Source: JBBATK01 sp044224515
GTDB lineage: Bacteria; Bacteroidota; Ignavibacteria; Kapaibacteriales; NICIL-2
Assembly (NCBI GenBank): GCA_044224515.1
Contig: JBGAKH010000010.1
Coordinates: 118,096-182,095 of the forward strand
DNA: 64,000 bases
Direction of reading: 5' to 3'
Shown: piece by piece, positions 17,428-26,034 of the stretch
Layout: every line of letters starts with the position of its first letter
Numbering within the stretch: position 1 is the stretch's first letter
Made by a program: the position numbers and the translations under genes
Notes under the pieces: model-generated
Databases searched by the model: none
Told to the model about the DNA's origin: nothing
The model's input: only the letters and a program-made list of their open reading frames with translations

Positions 17428-19368
17428 TTAGCGCTTGATAAAGCTACGGGAGCCAATCATTTTTCCATTGCGAAGGATTTGCACGATGTATGATCCTGCA
17501 TCCAAATTCTGCAGCGGAATAACGATGGTATGTGCATCAAGATTGCTCATGTGTGAGACACAAGTACCGGAGATATTGTATACCAAAACTTCATCGGCTA
17601 AAACACCGGACTGGAGACGAAGGTGAACTTCGCTTTGAGCCGGTTGCGGATAGAGTGCTTCCACAAAATCAACTTCCTCACTCACTCCTGCAACGATTTG
17701 CGATTTTGAGCTACCGTTCATCGAGTTCTTTTTCTGCATCACGATTAGTGCTTTCTGAGCCCAAAACGAAGTTGAGAAACTAATACTTCCGACTGCATCA
17801 ACATATCCATCCTTTGAGGCCGTCAGGACATACGATCCAACTCCGGGGAAAAGCAAACGGACCATACCGTAAGCATCAGTTGTGTTTGCCTGATTGACCA
17901 GCACTTGGTTTCCTTTCTCGTCAATAGCCGTGAACACAACACCTTCAAGAGGCTGCTGTTGATCGTCCACTACGGAGGCGTAAAACTCATAGTTCGAGCG
18001 CTGCTTGGCCTTCGAAAGAGTGAGTACGTAGGGAGTAGAATTCTTTGACGTCTCCGTAACGTCAACATGAGTGGCGTCCATCGGATTTGCGCTTGCGTTT
18101 GCCGAAACGACGTAGTATCCGGCTGCGAATGCTCCGTTATCGTCATTGGCATAAAGCGCATAGCTGCCGGGACGAAGGTTTGTCAGGCTAAACGATCCGT
18201 CTGCAGATGTGTGTGTCTTCGACATGAAGAGATTTACACCAATGCTTCCGTCCGCGAGCACAGGCATGGCCATGACAGTGCATGAGATAGGATTCCCTGA
18301 CTCGTCTTGAACACGTCCACTAAGAGCATTGTCGTAGTTAACCGTGTTGTCCGGCGACATCATGATTGTCACGAACTGATTTGGATTCTTGGTTCCAATC
18401 TCAACTTTCAACTCTACATCGTTAAAGCCTTGGCAGCGCACGTGAAGCAAGTAGGTTCCGCCGGGTAGCGCGCCTTGCGTCCAAACGAACATGCCGTCTT
18501 TACCACTGACTACTTCGGTATTGGCACGAATCTCTTGCCCGCTAGCATCGAATACTTGAATGACTGCACCGGCAATGGCACTCTTGTTCTGAGTAACAAC
18601 CATTCCTTTGATGACAGCATCCACGGTGTTTTGTGCGGCTGTTCCAAGAATGATAGTTGGCGACGGATTCACAGCTCCACTTTCTGATACCTTGACCACG
18701 GTGGCTAAAGACGGATCGTTTGCCGCAAGGTCATTAAGGCGATAATATCCTGAGGCGTAGCCCATGTCCGACGGGACAGCCATGAGAATGTAGGTGCCCG
18801 GAGCAAGATTCTTAAGTTCAAAAAAACCGGTATTCTTCTTGTTGGTTGTAACGCTGTAAGCTTGGCTATTGATAGAGTTTGCGCTTTGAATAAACACTTG
18901 CGCATCGAGAGCTTTGCCCTGAGCATCCTGCACCATACCGCTGATTGAATTGTCGTAGGTGCGAGGAGAGCCAACGATAAAGTCCATGTCGGAACGACTA
19001 TTGCTCAGTGTAAAAGTTTGAGCAGTGGCAAAGTCCATTGCTGCCGGATAGTAGGTGGTCAGATATCCCTGATCCATCGGATAAGCAACCATGGTATACA
19101 AAACATTAAGCTTGACACCGTGATTGAAGACGTACTGTCCCTGTGCGTCCGTCATAGCTTTGTCTACCGGATTGTAACCGATGTTCGAGTTGCTCGAAAT
19201 CTCATACAGAACAACCGTAGCCTGCAAACTCTGTTTATCACTAGAGCGAACGACATGTCCGCTAATCTGTAAAACCTGAGCAGCGAGCTGAACTCCGCCA
19301 AGGAGAACGAGCATAACACAGGCAAGTGACATACTATGCCACAGTCCGCGACGAAATACACGATTCAT
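17428..19368 (-). CDS. T9SS-secreted protein with carboxypeptidase-regulatory-like repeats
   Basis: The 646-residue protein has a signal peptide (LACVMLVLLGGVQLAAQ) and a series of Ig-like CarbopepD-regulatory repeats. They are marked by ISGHVVRSSDKQSLQATVVLY, ISGMVQDAQGKALDAQVFIQ, LSGRVQDESGNPISCTVMAM and repeated LxPGTYxLxA / LRPGSYALYA endings. The C-terminal 75 residues form a type A T9SS sorting domain (LYPQPAQSEVHLRL, VYNISGTCV, LDAGSYIVQIL, final basic SFIKR). It is likely delivered to the cell surface as a structural or adhesive protein; no enzyme motif is seen. ATG 19368 is chosen because AAAGGAG lies 5 bases before it and the signal peptide follows; the frame is open to 19422. Confidence 0.88.
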   Translation of the reverse strand: MNRVFRRGLWHSMSLACVMLVLLGGVQLAAQVLQISGHVVRSSDKQSLQATVVLYEISSNSNIGYNPVDKAMTDAQGQYVFNHGVKLNVLYTMVAYPMDQGYLTTYYPAAMDFATAQTFTLSNSRSDMDFIVGSPRTYDNSISGMVQDAQGKALDAQVFIQSANSINSQAYSVTTNKKNTGFFELKNLAPGTYILMAVPSDMGYASGYYRLNDLAANDPSLATVVKVSESGAVNPSPTIILGTAAQNTVDAVIKGMVVTQNKSAIAGAVIQVFDASGQEIRANTEVVSGKDGMFVWTQGALPGGTYLLHVRCQGFNDVELKVEIGTKNPNQFVTIMMSPDNTVNYDNALSGRVQDESGNPISCTVMAMPVLADGSIGVNLFMSKTHTSADGSFSLTNLRPGSYALYANDDNGAFAAGYYVVSANASANPMDATHVDVTETSKNSTPYVLTLSKAKQRSNYEFYASVVDDQQQPLEGVVFTAIDEKGNQVLVNQANTTDAYGMVRLLFPGVGSYVLTASKDGYVDAVGSISFSTSFWAQKALIVMQKKNSMNGSSKSQIVAGVSEEVDFVEALYPQPAQSEVHLRLQSGVLADEVLVYNISGTCVSHMSNLDAHTIVIPLQNLDAGSYIVQILRNGKMIGSRSFIKR

Positions 19369-20063
19369 GGATACTCCTTTTAATACGTGAATGTAACGAT
19401 TGACTTCGATCGTAGCGTACAACGCTTCAACACTTCTGTGCCAAAGATTGAATAGAATGAAGCACGGAAGGCACTATGCTTGTGATAGCGAGGGACTAGC
19501 GTGATTCGCAGACAAAGCGTAGCGTGTTAAGCAGTTTTAAACGAAAGGACATGCCACAGCCCGCCATAGCACAACATAGCAGAATATTGTCTACAAACAA
19601 GGACACATCTCAGTCTCTACGAAAACTTTAACCTGACCCAAACAACGTCATTGATCGTCTTCTTTTGACACTCAGTGAGTGCATATCTAAATGCCAGAAA
19701 AAGCTCGCAAAACCTTTAAAAACTAAAATACGGGTCAATTTTTAGCGCATTTACGCAGCATCTGCGCATGCGTAGCAGGACCAAAGCTGTCGATTCAGTG
19801 ACTAGAGAGCGCTGCGAATAGCGCCAAGCATCAAGAAATCCACAGAATTACGCTGTTTCTGAGCTCTGTCCGGTTCTATCTTTGTTGATTGGTATCTAGT
19901 ACCAAGTATTGTCGGCCTTAATCAAACCCGGTCTTCAGCCATATTGTCGCAAAACGGCATTGGTCTGTATTCATGATAAAGCTCGACGATTAGGCCTTGC
20001 CTTCTTAGTTTGAACACACGACGCCGCATTACACAACAAGTATATGACTTACTTGATTTTACT
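19369..20063. other. Divergent promoter region between two surface-protein genes
   Basis: About 700 bases, AT-rich around 19680-19750, lie between divergent genes. Promoters for both must be here, but no single element stands out enough to annotate. The frame of the following gene is open back to 20010. Confidence 0.4.
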
Positions 20064-22787
20064 ATGGATTTAACAGCCTTATCCATCCCTTCGTATTCGA
20101 GTTCTTCAAGTTTTCGTCTTGGTCCACTGGCCACGATTCTCCGAAGTCTACGTGCAGCACTGTATTGTGTGTCGAGCCTTCTGGTGTTTTGCACTGCAGA
20201 ATTCAGTGTCAGTGCCCAAACCCTAACTGTTGGAGCAACAAATTTTGACACGGTGCAGTGCGGCTCCAAGTCATGCCACAAGATTTCGTTTAAGAATACA
20301 ACCGGTACGACCCAGACACTGGAGTCACTTGGTGTGCAGGGATCGACCTTCAGCCTTGAAGACATCAACTATAGTCCACCCTATATCATTCCCAACGGTG
20401 ACTCTGTACAGCTTCTCTTCTGCTTTAATGCGGGCATGCCGACAGGTCCCTACATTGACTCGATTTCAGTACAACTCAAAGGAGTTGTTAACCCGCAGCG
20501 CGTTGCGCTGCGTGGTCACAGCGTCGCACCAAAAATGGTAGTGAGTCAAACAACTATCGACTTTGGTGTAATTATCATTGGAACTGCCAAGCAGATAACG
20601 GTACTTGTGAGCAATCAAGGTGACGGCGTTCTTACTGTGCCAAATGCAAGTGGTGTAGCGCCTCCCTTCTATGTTCTTAAAGGTGCAGGCACTGTGATTC
20701 AGCCGGGAGCTACAGACACACTATCGTTTTTGTATGTTCCGGCCACGGATCAGACCGACATTGCAACCGCGGTTTTCGGCAATCCACCGTGTTTGACCAA
20801 TCTGAATATTCAGCTAAAAGGTGTGGCGGTAAAGGCGCCAATCCCGACCATTGGCGGTGTGTTGCAGGTCAATCCACGCGTGGTTGACTTCGACACTGCA
20901 ATGTGCGGCGAGACGAAGTCATTGAATGTGCAGTTTCTGAATGTGGGAAGCGATACGGCACGTATCCGCTCAGTAGTCACACCTCCGACAGCTCCCTTTA
21001 GTGGAACTATTCCGATCGTTGCCATTGGACCCCTGAAAGATACAACGTTTACAATACGCTACTCACCGACTGTCGTTCCAAGTCGTGATTCCCAAACAGT
21101 CAGAATATTGGCCGACACACGGCAATCGCTGAGCGTCGGATTGCTTTTTGACGTAAGTGGCAGTATGACTACCGCAATTAGTGCACAAGACGCAACCATT
21201 CGCCTTCGCGCAGCGAAGGACGCAGGAAAGATCTTTCTGTCGCAGCTCATCAATGACAGTCAACGTAATGTCGTTGATCAGGCACAAGTGATGTCGTTCT
21301 CTTCGCCGGCCGATTCCTTCGTGGTGCGTTCGGCATTTACCATCAATAGAGGCTTGAGCGCTTTTGCCATCGACGGCTTGGTCGCAAAGGGCGGCACATG
21401 CTTGTACGAGTCACTCATACGCTGTGTCGACAGCTTGAAAAACAAAGCACATCCCGTACTAATTCTGTTATCAGACGGGGCTGAGGGTAGTTGCGACCTA
21501 TCACCTCCTCTTGCTTCAGCCTTATCTGCCATCAGCACGAACAACATTCGTGTGTACGTCGTGGGTATCACAGACGCAGGAAGTCCTCTAGCACCGGTAC
21601 TGCAACAGATAGCTGCGGCCGGAAAAGGAACGGCAACCTTTGCCGCCACACAGGAGGAGATCACGAACGCATTCTTGACGATCGCCAGACAGCTTAGTCA
21701 AAACATAGAAGTTGTTATACCTCTCGTGGGTAGTTCGGTTGCTCCGCGCTTGGATATCTCACCACTCGCGGTACAGTTCGATTCCGTGCGTGTTGGTGAG
21801 AGACGCTGCCTTCCCTTGACTGTACGAAACATCGGAACCGCAGCGGTTACGCTCAATCCTTCTCTATTTACCAATAAAAACCCCCAGTTTGAGGTTCGCA
21901 ATTTACCCGTTGCCGCACTGCAACCGGGTGGACCGGCGCAGACCTTTGAATTCTGCTTTAGTCCAACGTTGTTACGTTCCCAAGCTGAAAGCGTGTCTCT
22001 GGCCTACAGTCAATGTCAAGCCGGCTACGTCTTCTCCTTGCTGGGTACCGGCTATGATTCGTTGATTGTGGAAATCGACACGTCCATCGTAGGCGCTCGC
22101 ATTGGTGACACCGTGCATGTTCCGATGCGTTTGCTGAATACTGTACCGAAAAGCTACGCTGTCGACTCCATGCGCATCAACCTCGGTTACAATGCATCAG
22201 TGCTTGCTCTTAGTTCCGCACCCGGTCCGCTGACTCTGAGTTCTCAATTTCCGGTCGGGACTCGCACAACGTCCTACGCTGATCTCGACGCTACTACGAC
22301 GTTGCGCTATAGCGGTGGAAGCTTACAAAACTCTGTAGCTGATTCGCGTCTGGCTCTTTTTGACTTTGTGGTGCTCCGCGGCAATAGTATGCAATCGAAC
22401 ATCGAAGTACGCTCCATGACCTTTGCTGACGGAAACCCGAAAGTGGGAATCGTTCAACCGGCTCGTGTGCAACTTGATCCGGCCTGCTGGTTAGCCAAGC
22501 GTTTGTTGGATCCGCGAGAACGCGCTTCTCAAACACAGTTTCTACGTCTACGTCCGGGAGGCTCGCGAGGAAGTATTCGCATTACCTATCGTGTTTCCGA
22601 GGCCGCAAGGGTACGCATCATTGCATATGATGCCTTGGGTCGGGCTCTTGGAGAGCTAAACGAAGACTGCGGCAATGCCGGTGAACACGAATGCGTTTTG
22701 GATTGTCGCTCCGAAATGCTGAGTCCATTATACCTGCGTATCATGGCTAACAATGAAAGCGACAGCGCGATGTTCCAACAACCATAA
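20064..22787 (+). CDS. Secreted von Willebrand factor A protein with ASH-like repeats
   Basis: The protein has about 907 residues. A hydrophobic export segment lies near residues 25-50 (ALYCVSSLLVFCTAEFSVSA). Several Ig-like ASPM/SPD-2/Hydin (choice-of-anchor D) repeats follow, with the pattern DFGVIIIGTAKQITVLVSNQG and DFDTAMCGETKSLNVQFLNVG. A von Willebrand A domain carries the metal site D363-V-S-G-S-M and a later ILLSDGAEGSCD. A further ASH-like repeat (QFDSVRVGERRCLPLTVRN) and a cohesin-like beta domain come next, and the C-terminal 80 residues look like a divergent sorting domain (VRIIAYDALGRALGEL). Likely a surface protein binding ligands through the metal site. The start is uncertain: 20010 is also possible. 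It is first in a run of four same-strand envelope genes. Confidence 0.85.
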   Translation: MDLTALSIPSYSSSSSFRLGPLATILRSLRAALYCVSSLLVFCTAEFSVSAQTLTVGATNFDTVQCGSKSCHKISFKNTTGTTQTLESLGVQGSTFSLEDINYSPPYIIPNGDSVQLLFCFNAGMPTGPYIDSISVQLKGVVNPQRVALRGHSVAPKMVVSQTTIDFGVIIIGTAKQITVLVSNQGDGVLTVPNASGVAPPFYVLKGAGTVIQPGATDTLSFLYVPATDQTDIATAVFGNPPCLTNLNIQLKGVAVKAPIPTIGGVLQVNPRVVDFDTAMCGETKSLNVQFLNVGSDTARIRSVVTPPTAPFSGTIPIVAIGPLKDTTFTIRYSPTVVPSRDSQTVRILADTRQSLSVGLLFDVSGSMTTAISAQDATIRLRAAKDAGKIFLSQLINDSQRNVVDQAQVMSFSSPADSFVVRSAFTINRGLSAFAIDGLVAKGGTCLYESLIRCVDSLKNKAHPVLILLSDGAEGSCDLSPPLASALSAISTNNIRVYVVGITDAGSPLAPVLQQIAAAGKGTATFAATQEEITNAFLTIARQLSQNIEVVIPLVGSSVAPRLDISPLAVQFDSVRVGERRCLPLTVRNIGTAAVTLNPSLFTNKNPQFEVRNLPVAALQPGGPAQTFEFCFSPTLLRSQAESVSLAYSQCQAGYVFSLLGTGYDSLIVEIDTSIVGARIGDTVHVPMRLLNTVPKSYAVDSMRINLGYNASVLALSSAPGPLTLSSQFPVGTRTTSYADLDATTTLRYSGGSLQNSVADSRLALFDFVVLRGNSMQSNIEVRSMTFADGNPKVGIVQPARVQLDPACWLAKRLLDPRERASQTQFLRLRPGGSRGSIRITYRVSEAARVRIIAYDALGRALGELNEDCGNAGEHECVLDCRSEMLSPLYLRIMANNESDSAMFQQP

Positions 22788-22947
22788 GTTGTGTCGCACG
22801 ACCGCAGCAAGGATTGTAGCTACGGTAACTGGCAAGCAACGCAACGCTTGGTATTCTGAGATCATCGCACTTTTTGAAAAAACACATACTCAAAAACCAC
22901 GACCTCCAAACTGTCCGCGCAGAGAGGAAATCGCAGACAACGAATTC

Positions 22948-23736
22948 ATGACTATGAAACGACGACATCGTACCTTCTTCTACGCGCTGCTCATGGCAGT
23001 GGCCCTCTACCCGAGCGCATTGTATGCGGGTCGAGATGCCATTCTTGATCCGGCAATTCCAACCTACTGGTACGTAGGTGCTTTCGGTGGTCTGAACCTG
23101 AACTCACATAGCGGTGAGTACAGTATCTATGACGGCCCCACAAAATGTTGCACCTTTAACTCCGGCAGTGGCACGGGCATGGTCTTGGGTCTACGAGCTT
23201 ACATTCCTCTGAGCTCTTCACTGTGGCTACAACCTCGTTTGAGCTACGAAAGCCGTGGCGGAGTCCTGACTAGTGCACCGTACACGAGTTTAATTCTTGG
23301 TAAGAATCACACAGTCGAAAATGCAACGTTGCAGTATGAGTTGGAAGCAGGTTTGCCCTATGTTAACCTGGATCTCCTGGGTGCCTGGTCTATAACACCA
23401 AACATGGGTTTATACCTTTGTGCGGGTCCTTCGATTGCCGTTGCTGTAGATGCCGCATTTTCGGAGTATGATAACATTTTGTCACCTTCGGGAGTATCAT
23501 TCGATACACTCGGCAGCACACGAGTGCTTGTCAACAGCGCAAAGCTGAACGATTACAACTCTCTTCAACTAGGTCTGCGAGCCGGAGTAGGTGCGAACAT
23601 TCATCTCTGGAAGTCGTGGTTTGTAAGTCCCGAGATAATCTACCATCTGCCATTGAGCGGTTTCAGCACGCGCAGCGGCGATAGCTGGAAAGGTAGCATT
23701 GTGCAGTGTACGATAGGTATAACACGACAACTCTAA
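22948..23736 (+). CDS. Outer-membrane beta-barrel protein
   Basis: The product is about 262 residues with a signal peptide (RTFFYALLMAVALYPSALYA). Alternating beta strands typical of an eight- to ten-strand barrel follow: YVGAFGGLNLNSHSG, GMVLGLRAYIPL, LWLQPRLSYESRGG, LQLGLRAGVGANIHL, and a final strand VQCTIGITRQL. It resembles the general outer-membrane beta-barrel/porin-family fold; I do not see the hallmarks of PorP/SprF. ATG 22948 is chosen because the signal peptide starts there; the frame is open to 22753 and overlaps the upstream gene. It lies 3 bases before the PD40/OmpA-like gene, so the two are surely co-transcribed and may form one outer-membrane complex. Confidence 0.78.
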   Translation: MTMKRRHRTFFYALLMAVALYPSALYAGRDAILDPAIPTYWYVGAFGGLNLNSHSGEYSIYDGPTKCCTFNSGSGTGMVLGLRAYIPLSSSLWLQPRLSYESRGGVLTSAPYTSLILGKNHTVENATLQYELEAGLPYVNLDLLGAWSITPNMGLYLCAGPSIAVAVDAAFSEYDNILSPSGVSFDTLGSTRVLVNSAKLNDYNSLQLGLRAGVGANIHLWKSWFVSPEIIYHLPLSGFSTRSGDSWKGSIVQCTIGITRQL

Positions 23737-23739
23737 AGA

Positions 23740-25641
23740 ATGACCATGAAACTTTCCTTTATTCTCATCGCACTGTTGTCGTGCGGCACACTCGTTCTGC
23801 AGGCCCAAGATTTCGGCAACCTGCCCCTATCGCTCAGTCCGGTTGAGGGTATCAACACGAGCGATAACGACTACGCACCGATTTTAAATCAAAGGCGCGA
23901 CAAATTCTTTTTGAGTTCTTCTCGTGACGGCAACACAAATGTCTATCAGTCCAATCGCTTGCTCCAAACAACGGAGTCTCTGGTTCCACGAACAAACGAG
24001 TCGCAAATCGGAGGCAATGTGAGCGGTGATGCGCGAAGCAGAAGCATGGTGCAGTGGACAACTCCTGTCGCCGTTGACAAACTCAATACTGGTTCGGATG
24101 ATGGTTCTCTTAGTTTTAGTTCTGATGGTTCACGAGTGTACTTTGCTTCAGACAGACCCGGTGGTTTCGGTGACGCGGACATCTACGTAGCCGACGTGGT
24201 CGACGGTGATTTTCGCAACATCCGCAACCTCGGCTCTGAGATCAATACGGAGCTATGGGAGTCACAACCCTCGATTTCACCGGATGGCAAATTGCTCTTC
24301 TTCTGTTCGAAGCGACCGGATGGGATCGGAGCCAAGGATATCTGGTATAGTCAACTTCGCGGTGACGGAACGTGGTCGACGGCTCGTGTCTTGGATCGTA
24401 CCATCAATACCGAACGCGATGAATGTACACCTTTTCTCAGTGCCGACGGAGGTACTCTGGTCTTCGCATCGAACGGTCACGCGGGCTTCGGTGGATACGA
24501 TCTGTTCTTCTCAACTCGCGACGTTGAGAACGCTCAGTTTGATTGGACCTCACCTACGAATCTTGGTGGTGTCGTGAACTCCGAGCGTGATGAACTCTTC
24601 TTCTACAGTAGCTCTGCTTCCGAGTCGTTCTATATCTCGTCCTCGCGTCAACGCGACAAAGGCTTGGATGTCTATCAAGGTACTCCCAACCTACTTGGAT
24701 TCGGTACGCAGCGTGTCAACATTATCGTTCTCGACTCTCTAAGCGGCAATCCTTTGCCCGCAACGGTCCTCATTATTGACCAGCAAAGCGGCTTGCCGGT
24801 GGCGACGATCAGTACCTCAGCCGAACAATTGGAAAACATGATCTCGCTCCCTGCCCGCAGAGCGTATCGTGTAGAAGCAGAGGTTCCCGGTTATCCGAAA
24901 CGCAGTGTAGACATTAGTGCATCGTCTGCCAATACGACACAACAAGTACGCATTGCCTTTGGTACGGTGGGCTTTGATTTCAGCGCTTATCAGATTCCAT
25001 TTTTCGTTACGGGATACTATCGTCCAAACACATCAAACAATCTTCGCAACCTGTTTGAGCTTCGCAAGACAGATCTCGCCGATGCGAACTACATTGAACG
25101 CTTTGCTGCGGGATCTGCAACACATCGTCGCTACGATGAATACGCCAAACTCGTCGATGAGCTCTTCCTTTCGGTGGTTCATAGTGGAGTCGATACTATT
25201 TTCTCACGGTTTCGTTCTTCCGCGCAACCCGGAGAAGTGCTAGAGGTCACAGTGAGTGGATTTGCCGATCCGAAACCGATTTTAGGACGTTACGTCGAAT
25301 CGGAGAGCATTTCGTTTTTTGACAAACAAGGTCAGACACAACGCGTTGAAACAGGAGATCGTTTGTCGAATCTCGCACTGTCGGGATTGCGTGCCGTTCA
25401 CTCGGCTCGAGAGCTTCAACGTATGATTGAGGAGTACTCTCTTCAAAAAGGACGAGATGATTTTGCGTCACTCTTGAACAGTGGACGTCTTCGCTTTCGA
25501 TGTATAGGCGGCGGCATTAACCCGGGTGGCACAGACTATGCTGCGCAACGACGTATCAAGATCGACTTCGCACGTGTTAACAACGGACAATCCAAATCAG
25601 AATTCGATACAAACGGTCTCAAACAACAACGAAGTAAGTAA
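23740..25641 (+). CDS. PD40 beta-propeller protein with OmpA-like C-terminus (PorE-like layout)
   Basis: The 633-residue protein has a signal peptide (MKLSFILIALLSCGTLVLQA) and a propeller of PD40/WD40-like blades. These are seen as repeated SFSSDGSRVYFASDRPGGFGDADIY, SISPDGKLLFFCSKRPDG and FLSADGGTLVFASNGHAGFGGYD, within residues 40-310. A carboxypeptidase-regulatory-like domain follows (about 325-400), and a C-terminal region looks like a divergent OmpA domain (VTVSGFADPKP, ALSGLRAVHSARELQRMI, AAQRRIKIDFA). The order propeller, regulatory domain, OmpA matches PorE-type proteins of the T9SS but without the N-terminal TPR. It probably anchors an outer-membrane complex to peptidoglycan. It is coupled to the preceding barrel gene. 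Met3 (23746) is an equally good start. Confidence 0.82.
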   Translation: MTMKLSFILIALLSCGTLVLQAQDFGNLPLSLSPVEGINTSDNDYAPILNQRRDKFFLSSSRDGNTNVYQSNRLLQTTESLVPRTNESQIGGNVSGDARSRSMVQWTTPVAVDKLNTGSDDGSLSFSSDGSRVYFASDRPGGFGDADIYVADVVDGDFRNIRNLGSEINTELWESQPSISPDGKLLFFCSKRPDGIGAKDIWYSQLRGDGTWSTARVLDRTINTERDECTPFLSADGGTLVFASNGHAGFGGYDLFFSTRDVENAQFDWTSPTNLGGVVNSERDELFFYSSSASESFYISSSRQRDKGLDVYQGTPNLLGFGTQRVNIIVLDSLSGNPLPATVLIIDQQSGLPVATISTSAEQLENMISLPARRAYRVEAEVPGYPKRSVDISASSANTTQQVRIAFGTVGFDFSAYQIPFFVTGYYRPNTSNNLRNLFELRKTDLADANYIERFAAGSATHRRYDEYAKLVDELFLSVVHSGVDTIFSRFRSSAQPGEVLEVTVSGFADPKPILGRYVESESISFFDKQGQTQRVETGDRLSNLALSGLRAVHSARELQRMIEEYSLQKGRDDFASLLNSGRLRFRCIGGGINPGGTDYAAQRRIKIDFARVNNGQSKSEFDTNGLKQQRSK

Positions 25642-25695
25642 CGTCAAAAGATAGCTTCGTTCAGATCGGATCAGTTCAGATCCATTCAGTTCTCA

Positions 25696-25762
25696 ACAGG
25701 TCTTGACAGTACCCATCATCCCGAATCACATTGATCTCTTGGTGTGGACTGCCAAGACCTGT
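25696..25762. repeat. 15-bp inverted repeat, 37-base spacer
   Basis: ACAGGTCTTGACAGT (25696-25710) faces ACTGCCAAGACCTGT (25748-25762); 14 of 15 bases are complementary. Nothing in the spacer resembles a gene. It could be a terminator stem, a regulator site or the remains of a small mobile element. Confidence 0.6.
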
Positions 25763-25905
25763 CTGTTTGTTCACAACCCAATCGTTGTGGGCAATACTCC
25801 CCTACACGCCAGAACCATAGTGTGCCCTTCTTCGTAGCCGTTTCACGTGCGACACCCCCCGCCACTCCTGAGCGTTGCCCGGAAAGCAACTGCCCGTTTT
25901 GTCTT

Positions 25906-25934
25906 TTCGCCGGCCGCAGGCCGGACGAATTTTT
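25906..25934 (+). terminator. Possible intrinsic terminator after the PD40/OmpA-like gene
   Basis: TTCGCCGGCC (25906-25915), loop GCA, GGCCGGACGAA with one bulge, followed by TTTTT. It lies about 265 bases after the upstream stop and 100 bases before the metzincin gene, so it may separate the two transcripts. Confidence 0.55.
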
Positions 25935-26034
25935 GCAGGGTCGATAATCGACCCCGGTCTGCAGACAAGGCGCGTGCCGTCGGCACTGTCGACTGACGGA
26001 CACATTGGAGCTTCCACCATTTACATTACTGTCT

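Larger units (their letters stand above)
25642..26034. other. Intergenic region with direct and inverted repeats
   Basis: No gene is seen. GTTCAGATC occurs at 25659 and again at 25674, a 15-base tandem step. An inverted repeat with 15-base arms and one mismatch spans 25696-25762. A third structure, at 25906-25934, is a GC-rich hairpin (CCGGCC, loop GCA, GGCCGG) followed by ATTTTT and could act as a terminator. Confidence 0.5.
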
